A DNA stretch of 64,000 nucleotides, taken from contig NC_081333.1 in assembly GCF_022539665.2 (NCBI RefSeq), positions 3,348,001-3,412,000 of the forward strand. Reading direction: 5' to 3'. Position 1 is the first letter of the stretch. Each line of letters begins with the position of its first letter. The notes under the pieces are model-generated. The model was not told the DNA's origin. It worked only from the letters and a program-made list of their open reading frames with translations, and ran no database searches. The stretch is from Daphnia carinata. Taxonomy: Eukaryota; Arthropoda; Branchiopoda; Diplostraca; Daphniidae. Both the position numbers and the translations under genes were made by a program. Shown piece after piece: positions 1-10,982 of this stretch.

Positions 1-1463
1 GCATATCTTTCTCTCTCTTTTTTTTTATTGACAGGAAAAAAAAAAAATTTTACATTCTGCTGTTTTTTTTTTGTTTTTTTTTTTATAGATTGAAAAGAGT
101 AGGAAAAAAGGTCGGAGCTAATGGAGTTTGGCAGAACTGTCTATCCCATTTTTTAATGATTTCTCAGACTACGTAAGGTATTCAAGCCTTCCATTTGTTA
201 TGTTAATAAAACATGCAATGTTACTAAAAACATTACAGAGACAGACACGGTCTGGCCTTTTTTTTTTTTTTACTATTGGCAAAGACAAATTCCCAATCGT
301 TTTTACGACCCTCTGAGGGTGGAAAGGAGCATCATCAACCTGACGGTATACATTTTGTTGATTCCTTTTACCTTTTTTTTTTTTTTATTTATTTATTTTC
401 TTTTTTTTTTTTTTGAGCTAGCAGATATCGTGAGATGATGATGATGGTAATCCAGTAGCCGACAAAAACCAGTATTGTTACGACTGCCCTGAACTCGCTC
501 AATTAACCTATGGCTGCTGTCTACCCTTGGCCTGCTCCTGCTGTTGTTACACAAGAAATCAATCGAATCGAGGAAAAAAAAAAAAAGGGGAGTGTCGTAA
601 GGAGCATCAGAAAACCACCAGGGCAGTATAATGTATACTACTGCAGAAGGTAGAGAAGGATCAACACACGCAGAGAACCATCAACAAGTTCGGAAAGGGC
701 CTTTGCCTTATTATTATTTCCCCCCTTTTTTTTTTTTTCTGTGTGTTTTATTTCTATTTTTACGATTCCCTAAGACTCCCCTTTTTCTTTCCTAATTTTC
801 TCTTGTCTTTAAAAAAAAAAAAAAAAAAAAAAAGTTTTCTAGGCGCAAGAATCGAGAAGAAAGGAACAGGAATAGAAGCTGAGGCGGAAGAAGAAAAATA
901 TATAAAAAAAAAAGAAAAGAAAAGGGGGCCGTGAGCACGGTTGGAACCGCGGAGCCCTCGAGGCGAGTCCATCTGCTTCGGAAGTGAGTGGGAGGGCTCT
1001 CCGACACCATCAAAAACTACTCGGCAAGCAGCGAGCAGCCAGCAGGAGAGCCCGAACTGAAATACATATATATATATATATATATTTTTTAAAAAGTGGG
1101 GGGGGGGGGGGGGGGGGGGGGGGACTATACCACACCATCTATAGTCACCGTACTATTTACTGGGACTACCGTACGGTCCTCGTCAGTTGAGTCTAAGCGA
1201 CGCGAGCCGAGTGGGCTCATTCATAAGTCGGTATCGGCTCTGACAAGCCGCTGATTTTCGTCTTTCCTCTCTGAGCGTTAGACAACTCTTGATCTAAAAA
1301 CACAAGTGAAATTCAAGTTCTCTCGTTTATTTGTGGTTTTTGAAAAAAAAACATCGAAAAAGTTGTCAGAATCGGCCGCAAAATTTGTTTTCAAAGCAGA
1401 CGACTAAATCAGCAGACGACAGTCGTTTGATCACAGTGACATTTCGATCGTGGCATCATCAAC
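1..1463. other. Upstream region of the first gene, low complexity
   Basis: No convincing coding exon is visible. The stretch is dominated by poly-A and poly-T runs, a short TA repeat near 1065-1085 and a run of about 26 G at 1098-1123. A TCAGT-like arthropod initiator lies near 1182-1190, followed by a plausible 5' leader that runs into the ATG at 1464. Apparent reading frames here encode poly-Lys or poly-Phe and are homopolymer artefacts. Confidence 0.6.
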
Positions 1464-3285
1464 ATGGCTGGATTAATTGCCGTCTTGTCTCTGTTGGCTA
1501 TCATCGTGACTCCAGGTGAGTTTTTCTTTCTGTTTTTACATATTCAAATTCATTTGATTTCAAGGGGTTTCGTTATTTCACAAACAAAAAAGGGATCGTG
1601 TTCGTCATATTAAGTTTACTACCTCCCTCATGAAAAACAAGAAAGAAAGAAACCAATAAGGGCAGGGTTGAAAACGATAAGAATGAAGCCAGAAATAGAG
1701 CGATTAGCATTCCTTGTCAAAAGTCTTTGGGGCTTCGCATTCCCAATTTGACTACTCGTTTTCTTCTTTTTCTTCGTTTCCAAACTTCTTTATTGCTCGC
1801 GGTCTATTAAGTAAAACCGGATAGGTGTCAAAGGTCGCGGGTTACGGGAGTCACGATCTTCTTTTCTTTCAACTTAGGAATTCCTTCTATTCGTTCCTTG
1901 TGGCTTTTTTTTTTTTTTTTTTTTTTTGAAAGAAAAAGGAGGGTGAAACTCGAGAGAAACCACCCCACACACACATAAGAAACTGGATTACCCAAAAAAG
2001 TTTTCGAGCCTTGATTGCATGCCTGCCGCCAACTTGTGTATGTTTCAAACAGGGGGGGGGGGACAAAAAGCAAAAGGAGTAGATAAATTTAGATCAGCTG
2101 TTAAGTAACAGCAGATGTGGGTGGCCGACATTGGATAGTACCTCTTCGTTAACTCGTTGAGTCAAAAAAAAAAAAAAAAAAAAGTTAATGAGTTTCAAGT
2201 TTTGAACTTCAAAAGACAAAAAGTCCATCATTGAAACGAAAACAAAGAACATTCACCTGTTGTGTGCCTGCTTTCTTTTTGCTACTGATAAGTTTTTTTC
2301 TTTTTCCTTCCGGACTAGACACACTAAAGAAAACGAACGAGCAAATACACTGTAGGAATCAATGACCCTCCAAAGTAATATTCCTATAGTGCTGGGCCTC
2401 TCTGTTGTAAACGTGTGTGTGTGTGTGTGTGTGTATTATTTTTTTTCTTCTCCTCCTCCCTGTTCTTTTGGCGGCATCTTCCAGTAAAAAAAAAAAAATG
2501 AAGAAGGTAGAACAACAACACACACACACACACACAAAAAAAAGTAGAAGGGAAATAGAATTGAAAATTGGGGTCCGCTCCGGGGCACTTGTGTCTTTTC
2601 TCTTTCTCTCCTTGTCTGATTGTTGTGTGTACATGAACAAAATGTATAGACTAACAGCAGACCTGTAAATATGTTGTTGACGTTTCTGATGGGTCACCAG
2701 CTAAGAAGAATAGAAAAGAAAAAAGAAAGGCCCCACTTACTCGTGTTGCTTTCCACCCTTGTACCTTACATTTTTAGCCCGAATTTGTGAAAGAAGAAAT
2801 CTCGTAACTGGCGAGGTGGGGGCGAATAAAACAATCAAGAACAATGTCGTACATCAAAATTGAGCTCAATGAATTGAAAAAAAATTTTTGAAAGGAGTTG
2901 GTTGTTTTATTTGGAACATCCAAATTTTTGGTGTTAGTTGTTCGGCTGTGCTCGAAAAATGTGTAGCGATAGGATAAAACAAAAGTGGCAGGTGCTGAGC
3001 GCTCGACTTCCTCTTCGCATCACCTACTCATGCGTTACTTTGTTTTATTTTTTTTTTTTAATAATTTTTTTTTTTTTTTTTTTTTTTTTCCTATCCCAAC
3101 TTGTTACACCACAGCCAAACACCTGGTGACAATCGCTCACGACCGCACAGAACGCATTTCTCACGTCGATATCCCACTTCTTTTTTTCGCAGGGGAGTTT
3201 TCGTTCGTCGAAAATTCCTCAATTTCTTTTGTTTTGTTTGGTTGGTTAATTGAAATTGGCGCTCGTATCCAAGCCAACCCTAAAA

Positions 3286-3323
<38 letters not shown>

Positions 3324-4266
3324 TTGTTATTTAATTATAATTGTTATTATTATTTCCCACCCAAATTGTGTGCGAGTGTCGTGTGGAAATCAATACGACC
3401 GTTATTCGCCACTGTTATTACCTACTGTTTTTCTCAAGCGAATTACGAGTTTTGTTTGTTTTTTGGTCTTCATTTCTTTCTTTTCTTTTTTTTTTTTTAT
3501 TGTTATTCTGTTTGTAATGAAAAATAACAATTTGATTGAAATACCAGGATTGGGAATGTGTTTCTTTCCGGCCGAATTCCAGGGCGAGTTCATGACGCAA
3601 TCATCTTCACGTGGCGGCATCAATTTGCAGTACGCGCCCATCAGCATCCTGCCAGAGTCCATTCCCGTCTGGGGTGTTTGCCATCGGCGATTTGGTAACC
3701 GAGTCATCCTCATGGACAGGTAAACAATAAAAAAAAAAACAACATTTTTGTTTTTTTTTGTTTTTTTTTTTGTCCGCCGAAAAGACGAAAGAAATAGTTA
3801 ACAGGAATCACACGTTGCCAAGTTTGAAATTCATTTTCTTCTTTTATTTGCTGACGAATGAATCAAAACATAACAGGACTGGCGGTACTAATTGCATCCG
3901 CTGCTTCGAACTGACATTACGGTCGCTCAACGTCGTCCAGATCCACACGGAAGGACTCGATAAATGCTACACGACCGAGGAGGCGGCCATGGCCACCTGC
4001 CCGACGGACGAGAGTATCGCCACGGGCAAATCGCGAGAAATCATGCTCTACAGTGAGTGGTCTACAAAGCCTATCCCCTTCCTCCCAACCTTTTTTTTTT
4101 TTTTTTTTTTTTCTGTCTACGCGTGGGAGTGTGTTACCTTTTGTTCTGCATCTCCCCTCCACCTTTAGTCGACAACTTCTTCCGTTTGCATATGCACCTT
4201 ATTTACATAATGCCATTTCCCGTGTCTCGATGTACGTCATCCTCATTTCTTATTTTCATTTGCCTT

Positions 4267-4297
<31 letters not shown>

Positions 4298-7200
4298 TTG
4301 TGTTACAGAAACCAAAGAATTGAGTGGCGATACAGTCGTTGCTCAGGAGTACTGCCCAATCAATGGCCGATTTGTTTTCACTTATTCCGTCAACGACGGA
4401 TTGGCCGACCATGTCAGCGTCGGCGAAAACGTCAATGAATGCCACGAACCCGTTTCGGAGCTGTCCAACTGTCCGTACGGTTTCGGACTCGGACTACGCT
4501 TCAAGCGTTGCTCTTTCGGCGAACTAGGTAAGAAATGAAATTCTTTAATAGCCAATAAAAATTTTTAGAAATTTCATTTTTCTTTCCCATTTTGAAAAAG
4601 GAAATGGAAAGTTTTTTTTTTTTTTTGATTACTCAAACTTCTTCTTTTATCGTTTGACATTTTCTTATTTTTTCTTTTTTTCTCTTTCTTCGTTTAGAAA
4701 TCAACTTTCAGTGCCTAGGAGATTGGATTGGCCACAACGGCGAGCGCTACATGGCCCTGCTGGACGTTCAGGATTCGACGGCAGTGGCGACGGCCGGCGG
4801 CGTCTGTGTTAACGGCGCCGAGCGCCGACCCCGTTATCGTTGTGCGGTATGTGTTGTTTATGCCCCGTTTCTTTTATTCTCCATTTCTTATTCTTTCTTT
4901 TTTTTTTTCTTTTCTTTCTTCCCCACTGTGGTCGCTCTCGATCGTGTCTTTCGTGTGTTCGACATTTTTTTTTTTTTTTTCAAATTTTCCCGTCTTTCAA
5001 CTGAAACTATAGCGGAAATGAGGCGGCGCAATTCATTTTTTTTCTTTCGTAACGTGACGTGTAATTTTGACCCAAAAATAACGAAAACACGGAGGCCCCC
5101 AAAACAACAACAGAATGACCAGGTCATGTGAAATCCAACCCATTCGTCACCGTGAATGGCCGTCGTTTATTCCTCCCCCACCAACCCGGCCAAAAAAAAA
5201 AAAAAAAAGAAAGAAATACATTGTGGGATAAAGTTTTTTTTTGTTTTGTTTTGTTAGGAACAGGACAGGATAGAAAAAAAAAAAAATATTTTAAAAATTG
5301 TGGGTAACGCACATCCTCTGTTTTGGTCGTGTGAGTTGGGACACGGCCCATTATTTTGTGGAAAGAAAAACAAGAAATGTCTGTGAAGGGCGGGGCGGTG
5401 TAGAGTGCGGACCGAATCTGCAATTCCAAACCGGTGATTCGGATAATGAAATTGGTTGCTTTTGTCAAATCCAATCATATCTCAAATCATTTCCTTTCAT
5501 CCCACTTTACATCCACTGCTACGCGTAAGGCCGGTAGAGAAAGTTAAAAAAAAAAAAAAAAAAAGGCCTTAAACAAAAGAAGAAAAAAGACAGTAAAGAG
5601 CCCATTGTTTTCCACTTCCGCCGAGTTAAAAATAAAAAGGAAGAAAATGCTTACCTCCCCCCCCCCCAATCTTTTTTTTTTTTTTTTTTTCTGCTTTCTC
5701 TTCTCCTGGTCAAACAGGCGTATTTCCATCGGTTTCAACTACGTGCTTTACGCGTAATAGAACTGGACTTGTCAAGCGAGACTTGAATGTACAACAAGTG
5801 GCGCCTCTTTTATCGTTTCCTTTTTATTTATTTTTTTCTTTCTTTCTTTAAAAAAAAAAAAATGATTACAGCTGTATAAGGAGGATCCGGAAACGGGCAA
5901 AATGTATGTGGCCCTATCCAGCGACTCGACGTGCACCAACGACCTCAAGAGCCCCAAAGAGGGTTATGAGACTTTGGTATTGACCAGCATACCCCCTCCG
6001 CCTTTACCCTTCGAGGTAGTTGATCAAAGAAAATTACATTCATCGCGTAGAAAAGACGACGTGGGATTGTTTGGTTTCAAAGTTGTTAACATTTTCTTTT
6101 GTTTATTATCCATAGGTGAGTACCAGTTCTTGCCGCTTCCCTTCATGGGCGCATGGCCAATGGCAGGATGCCTACGTCGAAGACGATACGCTCATCTACA
6201 AGGATCTTCGCAACTTCAAGACCTACACTCTCAAATGTATGGTGGATGATAAAACTTTGCCTGACGACCAGGGCAGGTTCGTCGTCTACGCTCGGACTCA
6301 GTGGTATTGTTTAAAATTAATAATAATAATTTCATTTATAGTTCATTTGGTTTCATTGATTTGTTTTTGTTTTCCATAGTGGAGACGATTTCTATACGTG
6401 CCTGACGGTGGAGAAACGAGGCGTCAATGTCATGGAGTTTCAATTGGGAACTGAGACATCGACGTCGTACAATCAAAGTCTGTGCCAGAACGAGAAGTTC
6501 CCACAGGAGACGTGGGTCACCCAAGGAAGGATCACCGTATTCTCGGAAGAGGCGTGCCCCATTTCCGGAGAATACACGGGCGTCATCCCCGACGCTGTCG
6601 GACTTTGTGCCAAATTGTATTCGGATTGCCGCAACCCTCAGCGCATGTTTTACAGCGTCTCCAATTGCCACAACCTCAGCGAAGTCTACGAAGGTATGAC
6701 AACATTTACCAATTTCGCGTTCATTCAATGGATTAACAAAAAAAAAAACAAAAAAACATTTCGTATTCACACCGTTACAGAACGCGAATACCGTTGTTTG
6801 GGCAAGTTCGCTGACCGAGGCCTGACCTATACCTACACAGAACGGCGCGATGTCTTAGGTTATGAATGTTTCGTTGGCGTGATCATTAACGACGGAGAAC
6901 TCTTTATCAAAGAAGCTGGTGAACATTGCCAAAGAGATGTCGAACCTCTTCGTCTTGGAATGAAAGTCACTCGTCAAGCCACTTGTTACGCGCCGAGGCC
7001 TTCGGCGAAACCAAACGCCATCGCCACAGCGGCCACGTCAACGACCAACTTCAACACCAATATGCATCCATCCGTTGTCGACTCGAACGGCGTTCACAGG
7101 CCGGCCTCATCTCTACCACCGCACAACGGCATTCAACCCACAACAATCAAAACATGGAAACCTGTCACAGGTAATTTTTTAATACCTGTTTATGTTTTGT

Positions 7201-7395
7201 TTGTTTGTTTTTTTCGTTTTTTTTTCATGGACGAAGCAAATTATTAAGTTCGTTTTATTTTCTTTCGATAAATCAATAGATTCACCGATGGGATCATCAG
7301 GTTACAGAAGTCTTTTTACCTCTTCGATGTTGCTGTTGGCTTTCGTGGCGGTTCAACTGCTTGATCGTTGGCTAACGGGCTCGCGGTTCTATTGA
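1464..7395 (+). CDS. Secreted, cysteine-rich, membrane-anchored protein (arthropod DUF7042-7045-like)
   Basis: Ten exons join in frame to about 639 residues: 1464-1515, 3548-3719, 3877-4052, 4309-4527, 4698-4846, 5872-6015, 6116-6303, 6380-6693, 6781-7170, 7280-7395. Exon 1 encodes a signal peptide beginning MAGLIAVLSLLAIIVTPG. The mature part has repeated cysteine modules: CFFPAEFQGEFMTQ near residue 20, CLGDWIGHNGERYMALLDVQ near 265, CRFPSWAHGQWQ near 370, and EYRCLGKFADRG near 512. The last exon has a serine-rich stretch followed by a hydrophobic segment (SSMLLLAFVAVQLL) and a short tail, so a GPI anchor or a single membrane span is likely. The module pattern recalls uncharacterised insect proteins carrying DUF7042 to DUF7045; this assignment is from memory. 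No enzymatic motif is visible. Intron 1 is about 2 kb and most introns are rich in A/T homopolymers. Exon joining is well supported; function is unknown. Confidence 0.75.
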
Positions 7396-7452
7396 AGTTG
7401 CTGTTATTGTGTCTGTGGGAAGGCCCCTCCACAGTGGTGTAAATCTGTTGTA

Positions 7453-7458
7453 AATAAA
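7453..7458 (+). terminator. Polyadenylation signal AATAAA
   Basis: A canonical AATAAA lies about 58 bases after the stop codon of the upstream cysteine-rich protein gene, a normal distance for a short 3' UTR. Confidence 0.7.
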
Positions 7459-7985
7459 GATTATCAGAGTGAAAAGTAAAGCGATAATTCCCCACTCAAA
7501 GTCTATAACGGGATTGTATAAAAAACAAATATTACAAAATTCTCCATATAAAGCTGATTAACGGGTACCATTGATACAAGTATTGCAAATGTCGTTTATC
7601 GAATTGTATCGTTGAAGAAAGTGGACCGTTTCCCATTTTTTTTTTTTTTTTTTGTGATTTATCCTGTGTAAAAAAAAAAAAAAAATAATAACAAGCAAAA
7701 ATGCATGCAAAAAATAACGCCGTTTTAGGCCTTTTTCCGAATAGTAACAACAGTAACAAGTAACAACACATTTTTTCGATTGTATAATATTGAGTATCAA
7801 ATACAACCGGGAAAAAATCGTAAACAATGTTCGAAATATTTCCAGAAAAAAAAGGGAAGATAGGTAACTCAAGTTTATTTTAACATGGCTTACTTTCAAG
7901 CCATTTCCCGGTAAGGATTCTGTCTTTTTCCACTTTTATATTTTCCGAACAACTACATATTTTTATAGACATGCATTTATTAGTT
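7459..7985. other. AT-rich intergenic DNA
   Basis: Only poly-A/poly-T tracts and AT-rich sequence are visible between the 3' end of the first gene and the start of the repeat region. No gene could be supported. Confidence 0.6.
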
Positions 7986-7987
7986 AT

Positions 7988-8262
7988 TTTACGTGAGTTT
8001 AAACCAATTCCATGAGATTTCGTTTTTTGCCGATTTTGACAAAAGTGAGAAGGCTACATAGCCTTCCCACTTTTTCATTCTTGGCCAAAATCCAATTTTC
8101 ACATAACATTCATGATTTCGATTCAAAATTGAATGGAAATCATGAAAATCAAGTTCATTTTTGCATTGGCTTTATGGTTTTTGAAATATTCGTAAAAAAA
8201 CAGAGGGTGCGCTAACAAGTAACTTCACTTTTTTTCATTTATTTCAAAAAAGGGTGGCTTAG
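7988..8262 (+). repeat. Extra copy of the foldback terminal region outside the left end
   Basis: The sequence that starts near 8006 with AATTCCATGAGATTTCG, passes AAGTGAGAAGGC and ends near AGAGGGTGCGCTAACAAGTAA recurs in two places. It recurs in part as a direct repeat at about 8328-8380, and almost whole in inverted orientation at about 13350-13575, inside the right arm of the foldback. It therefore looks like a terminal segment that is internal on the right but displaced outside the element on the left. It could come from an adjacent truncated copy or from unequal exchange. Confidence 0.7.
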
Positions 8263-8566
8263 CGACAAAACGAATCACAGAACCGAAATCACCGTTAAAT
8301 TTTGATTATACAGTATGAATTTCATCCAATTCCGTGAGATTTCGTTTTTGGCCGATTTTGACAAAAGTGAGAAGGCTATACTGTATGGCAATCCGTTTTA
8401 CACACAAAAAAAAAATCACACTTTTTTCTTTTTTTCCGACACGTAGCCATCTACCGCTCAGACTCGTTATTACTGGCGTAGGCAATTTCAGTCCATTGGA
8501 TGCCATTCGCAGTTAGTTCAGGAACGTGGATGGAGAATAACGCGTGGCTGGAGGAACAATTGAAAA

Positions 8567-9578
8567 ATGGATAAGATGATACAACAAAAGGATGGTAAGT
8601 ATAAACATTATTATATTGGTTTTCAATTATTAACTATTGTTTATTAGATCAAATTATGAAGCTGCAGGCCCAATTATTGGAACAACACAAAATATTAGAT
8701 AACAGCAAAGCTAAGGATGGTAAGGCCTAATACGTAATGATTCTATTTATTTGCTTTTATTCATTTGTGTTTTGTAGCTCAAATTTTGAGTCTACAAGCT
8801 TAGCTAGGGGAAAAGAACAAATTGGAATGGAACAGTTTCCAAACAGTGAAAGAGGTTTTTCCAAACTCATCCCTAACTGAACATGAGGATGAATTGGCAT
8901 TAGGTGAACACAGTCAGGTACCTAAACTTTTCAAATAAGAATTCAAAATAAGTATAGAATTTTAAAAAACAATTATTTATTGTTTAGTTATTCAGTCTAC
9001 CACCTGACAGTGTTTTAAAGTTAAATTCTGTTAGTGCTGCACTAAAAGAATTGTTAGTAATAAGTCCATGCAGCGAAGGAATTGAACAATTGTGGGACTG
9101 TATTTGGGCCGAAAATGGGTGTGGTATGGAAACCAAGATATGGCATGAGTTCAACATAAAACATGAATTAGGTACTTTTCGGTTTTTTGTCTATCGAAAA
9201 AAGTATTTTTAATGCAACTATTTTGCATTCACAGAATTTTAGTGGGGGATCAAGTCAAGTCTGGAAGTGTTACAGGATGGAAGAGTGAGCCTACAGTTGA
9301 AAAACACTGAAAGTGCATTACCATTAAGGTATGAGGTAAAGTAATAGAGTATGCAAATTGTCTAATGAGAAGTACCATCTTGTGTGAATGAATCCTGTGT
9401 AACAGCAATCCTTTATAGTTCTGTCACAGCTAGAGCCTCAAATAATTCTGCTGCTCTGGCTAAAGAACAACTTGTCCTTTACGTTCAGAGTGTTGGTGAA
9501 GCTGGGTACTTAAATGGCCCTAAAGATGTTTCATTTCGCTGGCATTGCAGCGATGAACATCATACATGGACTTTTTAG
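8567..9578 (+). pseudogene. Left-arm copy of an unidentified multi-exon gene, with an in-frame stop
   Basis: A reading frame starts at ATG 8567 (MDKMIQQKD) and continues over short exons near 8567-8594, 8648-8719, 8778-8918 and 8988-9170, with normal GT-AG borders. The N-terminal part is heptad-like (KLQAQLLEQHKIL, then ILSLQAQLGEKNKLEW), so a coiled coil is likely. At 8801-8803 the codon is TAG where the right-arm copy has CAG, so this copy is broken. Downstream, 9405-9578 contains a further open stretch (VTAILYSSVTARASNNSAAL) that is probably another exon. I do not recognise the family and see no transposase catalytic motif. It could be a captured host gene or an accessory transposon gene. 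Confidence 0.5.
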
Positions 9579-10635
9579 GTATGAAAGGAATTTTCTTGAA
9601 AATTTTTTTTGAATTTATGACAAAGCATTTCTCCTGCTTTTTGCCAACCATGTCTAATCTAAAAAAAAAATTTATCCAATAGGAAAGGATTTTCAGCATA
9701 CTTTTAAACACAACTATCATACAACATGCAAACATTCTTCTAGGGGTGCTATTTTATCATTCAAGAGCCTTATACAATGATTTTCATCTGCAATTTGTAT
9801 GGCCTTTCCCAAGCTTCTGCCAGAAGTTGAATCTATAAGTCATGTAAGTCACATGAGCAACAATTGATATGTTTAATGGTGTTGTTTTTCTTTTCTCAAT
9901 ATAGGTTAATAGTAAAATTGGATCTGAAAAGATTCTTGGTTGGGGCAAGACACTGAATAAATTGTATTGATTGGATGGATGACATGACATTGCTATACTT
10001 AATTCGGATTCCCCAGACGGTATTTGATATTAAAAAAATTGAAGTGCATATCTGGGCTCCCTTCTTTTCTGAAGCCCCGTTTCCCCTTGACTCATAATAA
10101 GCCCGTAGGGGGTCATGCCCCTACTGTACGGTATATATAAAAACAACATATACCGAGGTTTGGAGGGCTCTGGCCGGAAAGGGGACGTGGGGTGCCGCTT
10201 AGTCCGATGATGTGTTCACGGAGGGTGACGTGGCTGCCCACAAATCCGAACTAAAGGTTAATCGCTCCTGTAAAAATGTTCCAAATCTTCAGCTCTTCTT
10301 CCGGCTTCTCTTAGCCAATCACCGGGTAATCTCCCCGGTGGGTCAACAAGGCAGTGTCTCCCCCTGCCTGGGTTGACGGCAACTTTTGAAAGGGCTATTG
10401 TGCCTTTTTAAAGTTGCAAAAATAATTGTAATGTGCAGAGAATTGTCAATAAAATTTTTTTTATAAAATGTTTTTTGCAAAATTTGTTATTTTCATTGTC
10501 TGTGTTCACACATTACATTTATCAACTTTTTTTTTTTTAACTTGCTCATTTCACCTTTATTGTTTATGCCACCTTTGATGGTAAGCATTGTTTCCATTGG
10601 TTTATCGTTTATCTGTATGCATTCATTTATTATTC

Positions 10636-10690
10636 AGGGATCGAACCCTGGATGTTCGGCATACCGCGCCGATGCTTTACCAATGAGCCA
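10636..10690 (-). repeat. tRNA-like sequence in the left arm
   Basis: On the minus strand there is an A-box-like TGGCTCATTGGTAAAGCAT and a B-box-like GGGTTCGATCCCTG. No 7-bp acceptor stem closes it. It is the counterpart of the sequence at 10983-11036, which suggests a tRNA-derived (SINE-like) segment carried in both arms. Confidence 0.55.
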
Positions 10691-10982
10691 TGAATCATAT
10701 AATGTCAAGTCGGCTTTTTTCTAGTCACTTGCGGACTTGCATTTACACTTTGAATAAAACTGACCAATACTGCAATATTTTTTTCTACATTTAGACATAG
10801 CTCTTTTTACATCTACTAAGGTTTGAACCCAGGGTAACAGTTATCGCAGCTGAATGCTCTACCACAGAGCTATGGACCTTAAGAAGGGAATAGAAAGATA
10901 AACATATAGTTGTGAAAGACTGCATAAACATCCTAGACGATAACATATGATATGCGATAATAAAAAATTTAAATATATCTCG
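10691..10982. repeat. Unpaired spacer at the centre of the foldback
   Basis: This is the sequence between the two arms that does not pair in inverted orientation. It contains a third tRNA-like segment on the minus strand at about 10812-10880: an A-box-like TAGCTCTGTGGTAGAGCA and a B-box-like GGGTTCAAACC. The anticodon and acceptor stems are poor. No open reading frame is supported. Confidence 0.6.

Larger units (their letters stand above)
8263..10690 (+). repeat. Left arm of a giant inverted repeat (foldback)
   Basis: This arm is the reverse complement of about 10983-13627. Markers pair across a centre near 10860: the ATG at 8567 with the one ending at 13166, CACACATTACATTT at 10507 with its complement ending at 11205, and CGACAAAAC at 8263 with its complement starting at 13627. 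Introns as well as exons are conserved between the arms, so this is a DNA-level duplication rather than retroposition. By eye the arms are nearly identical over about 2 kb, with small indels. The left arm lacks a terminal block of roughly 200 bp that the right arm has. No target-site duplication or known transposase was recognised. Confidence 0.85.

Noticed and set aside
743-1013. Overlapping open frames on both strands rich in Lys or Phe
   Set aside because: They are produced by poly-A/poly-T runs and have no splice or family support.
2985-3527. 180-residue open frame in intron 1 of the first gene
   Set aside because: Its sequence is mostly poly-Phe and poly-Lys from homopolymers and it lies in an intron between well-phased exons.
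10812-10880. Possible functional tRNA in the foldback spacer
   Set aside because: A and B boxes are present but the anticodon and acceptor stems do not pair well; kept only as tRNA-like.
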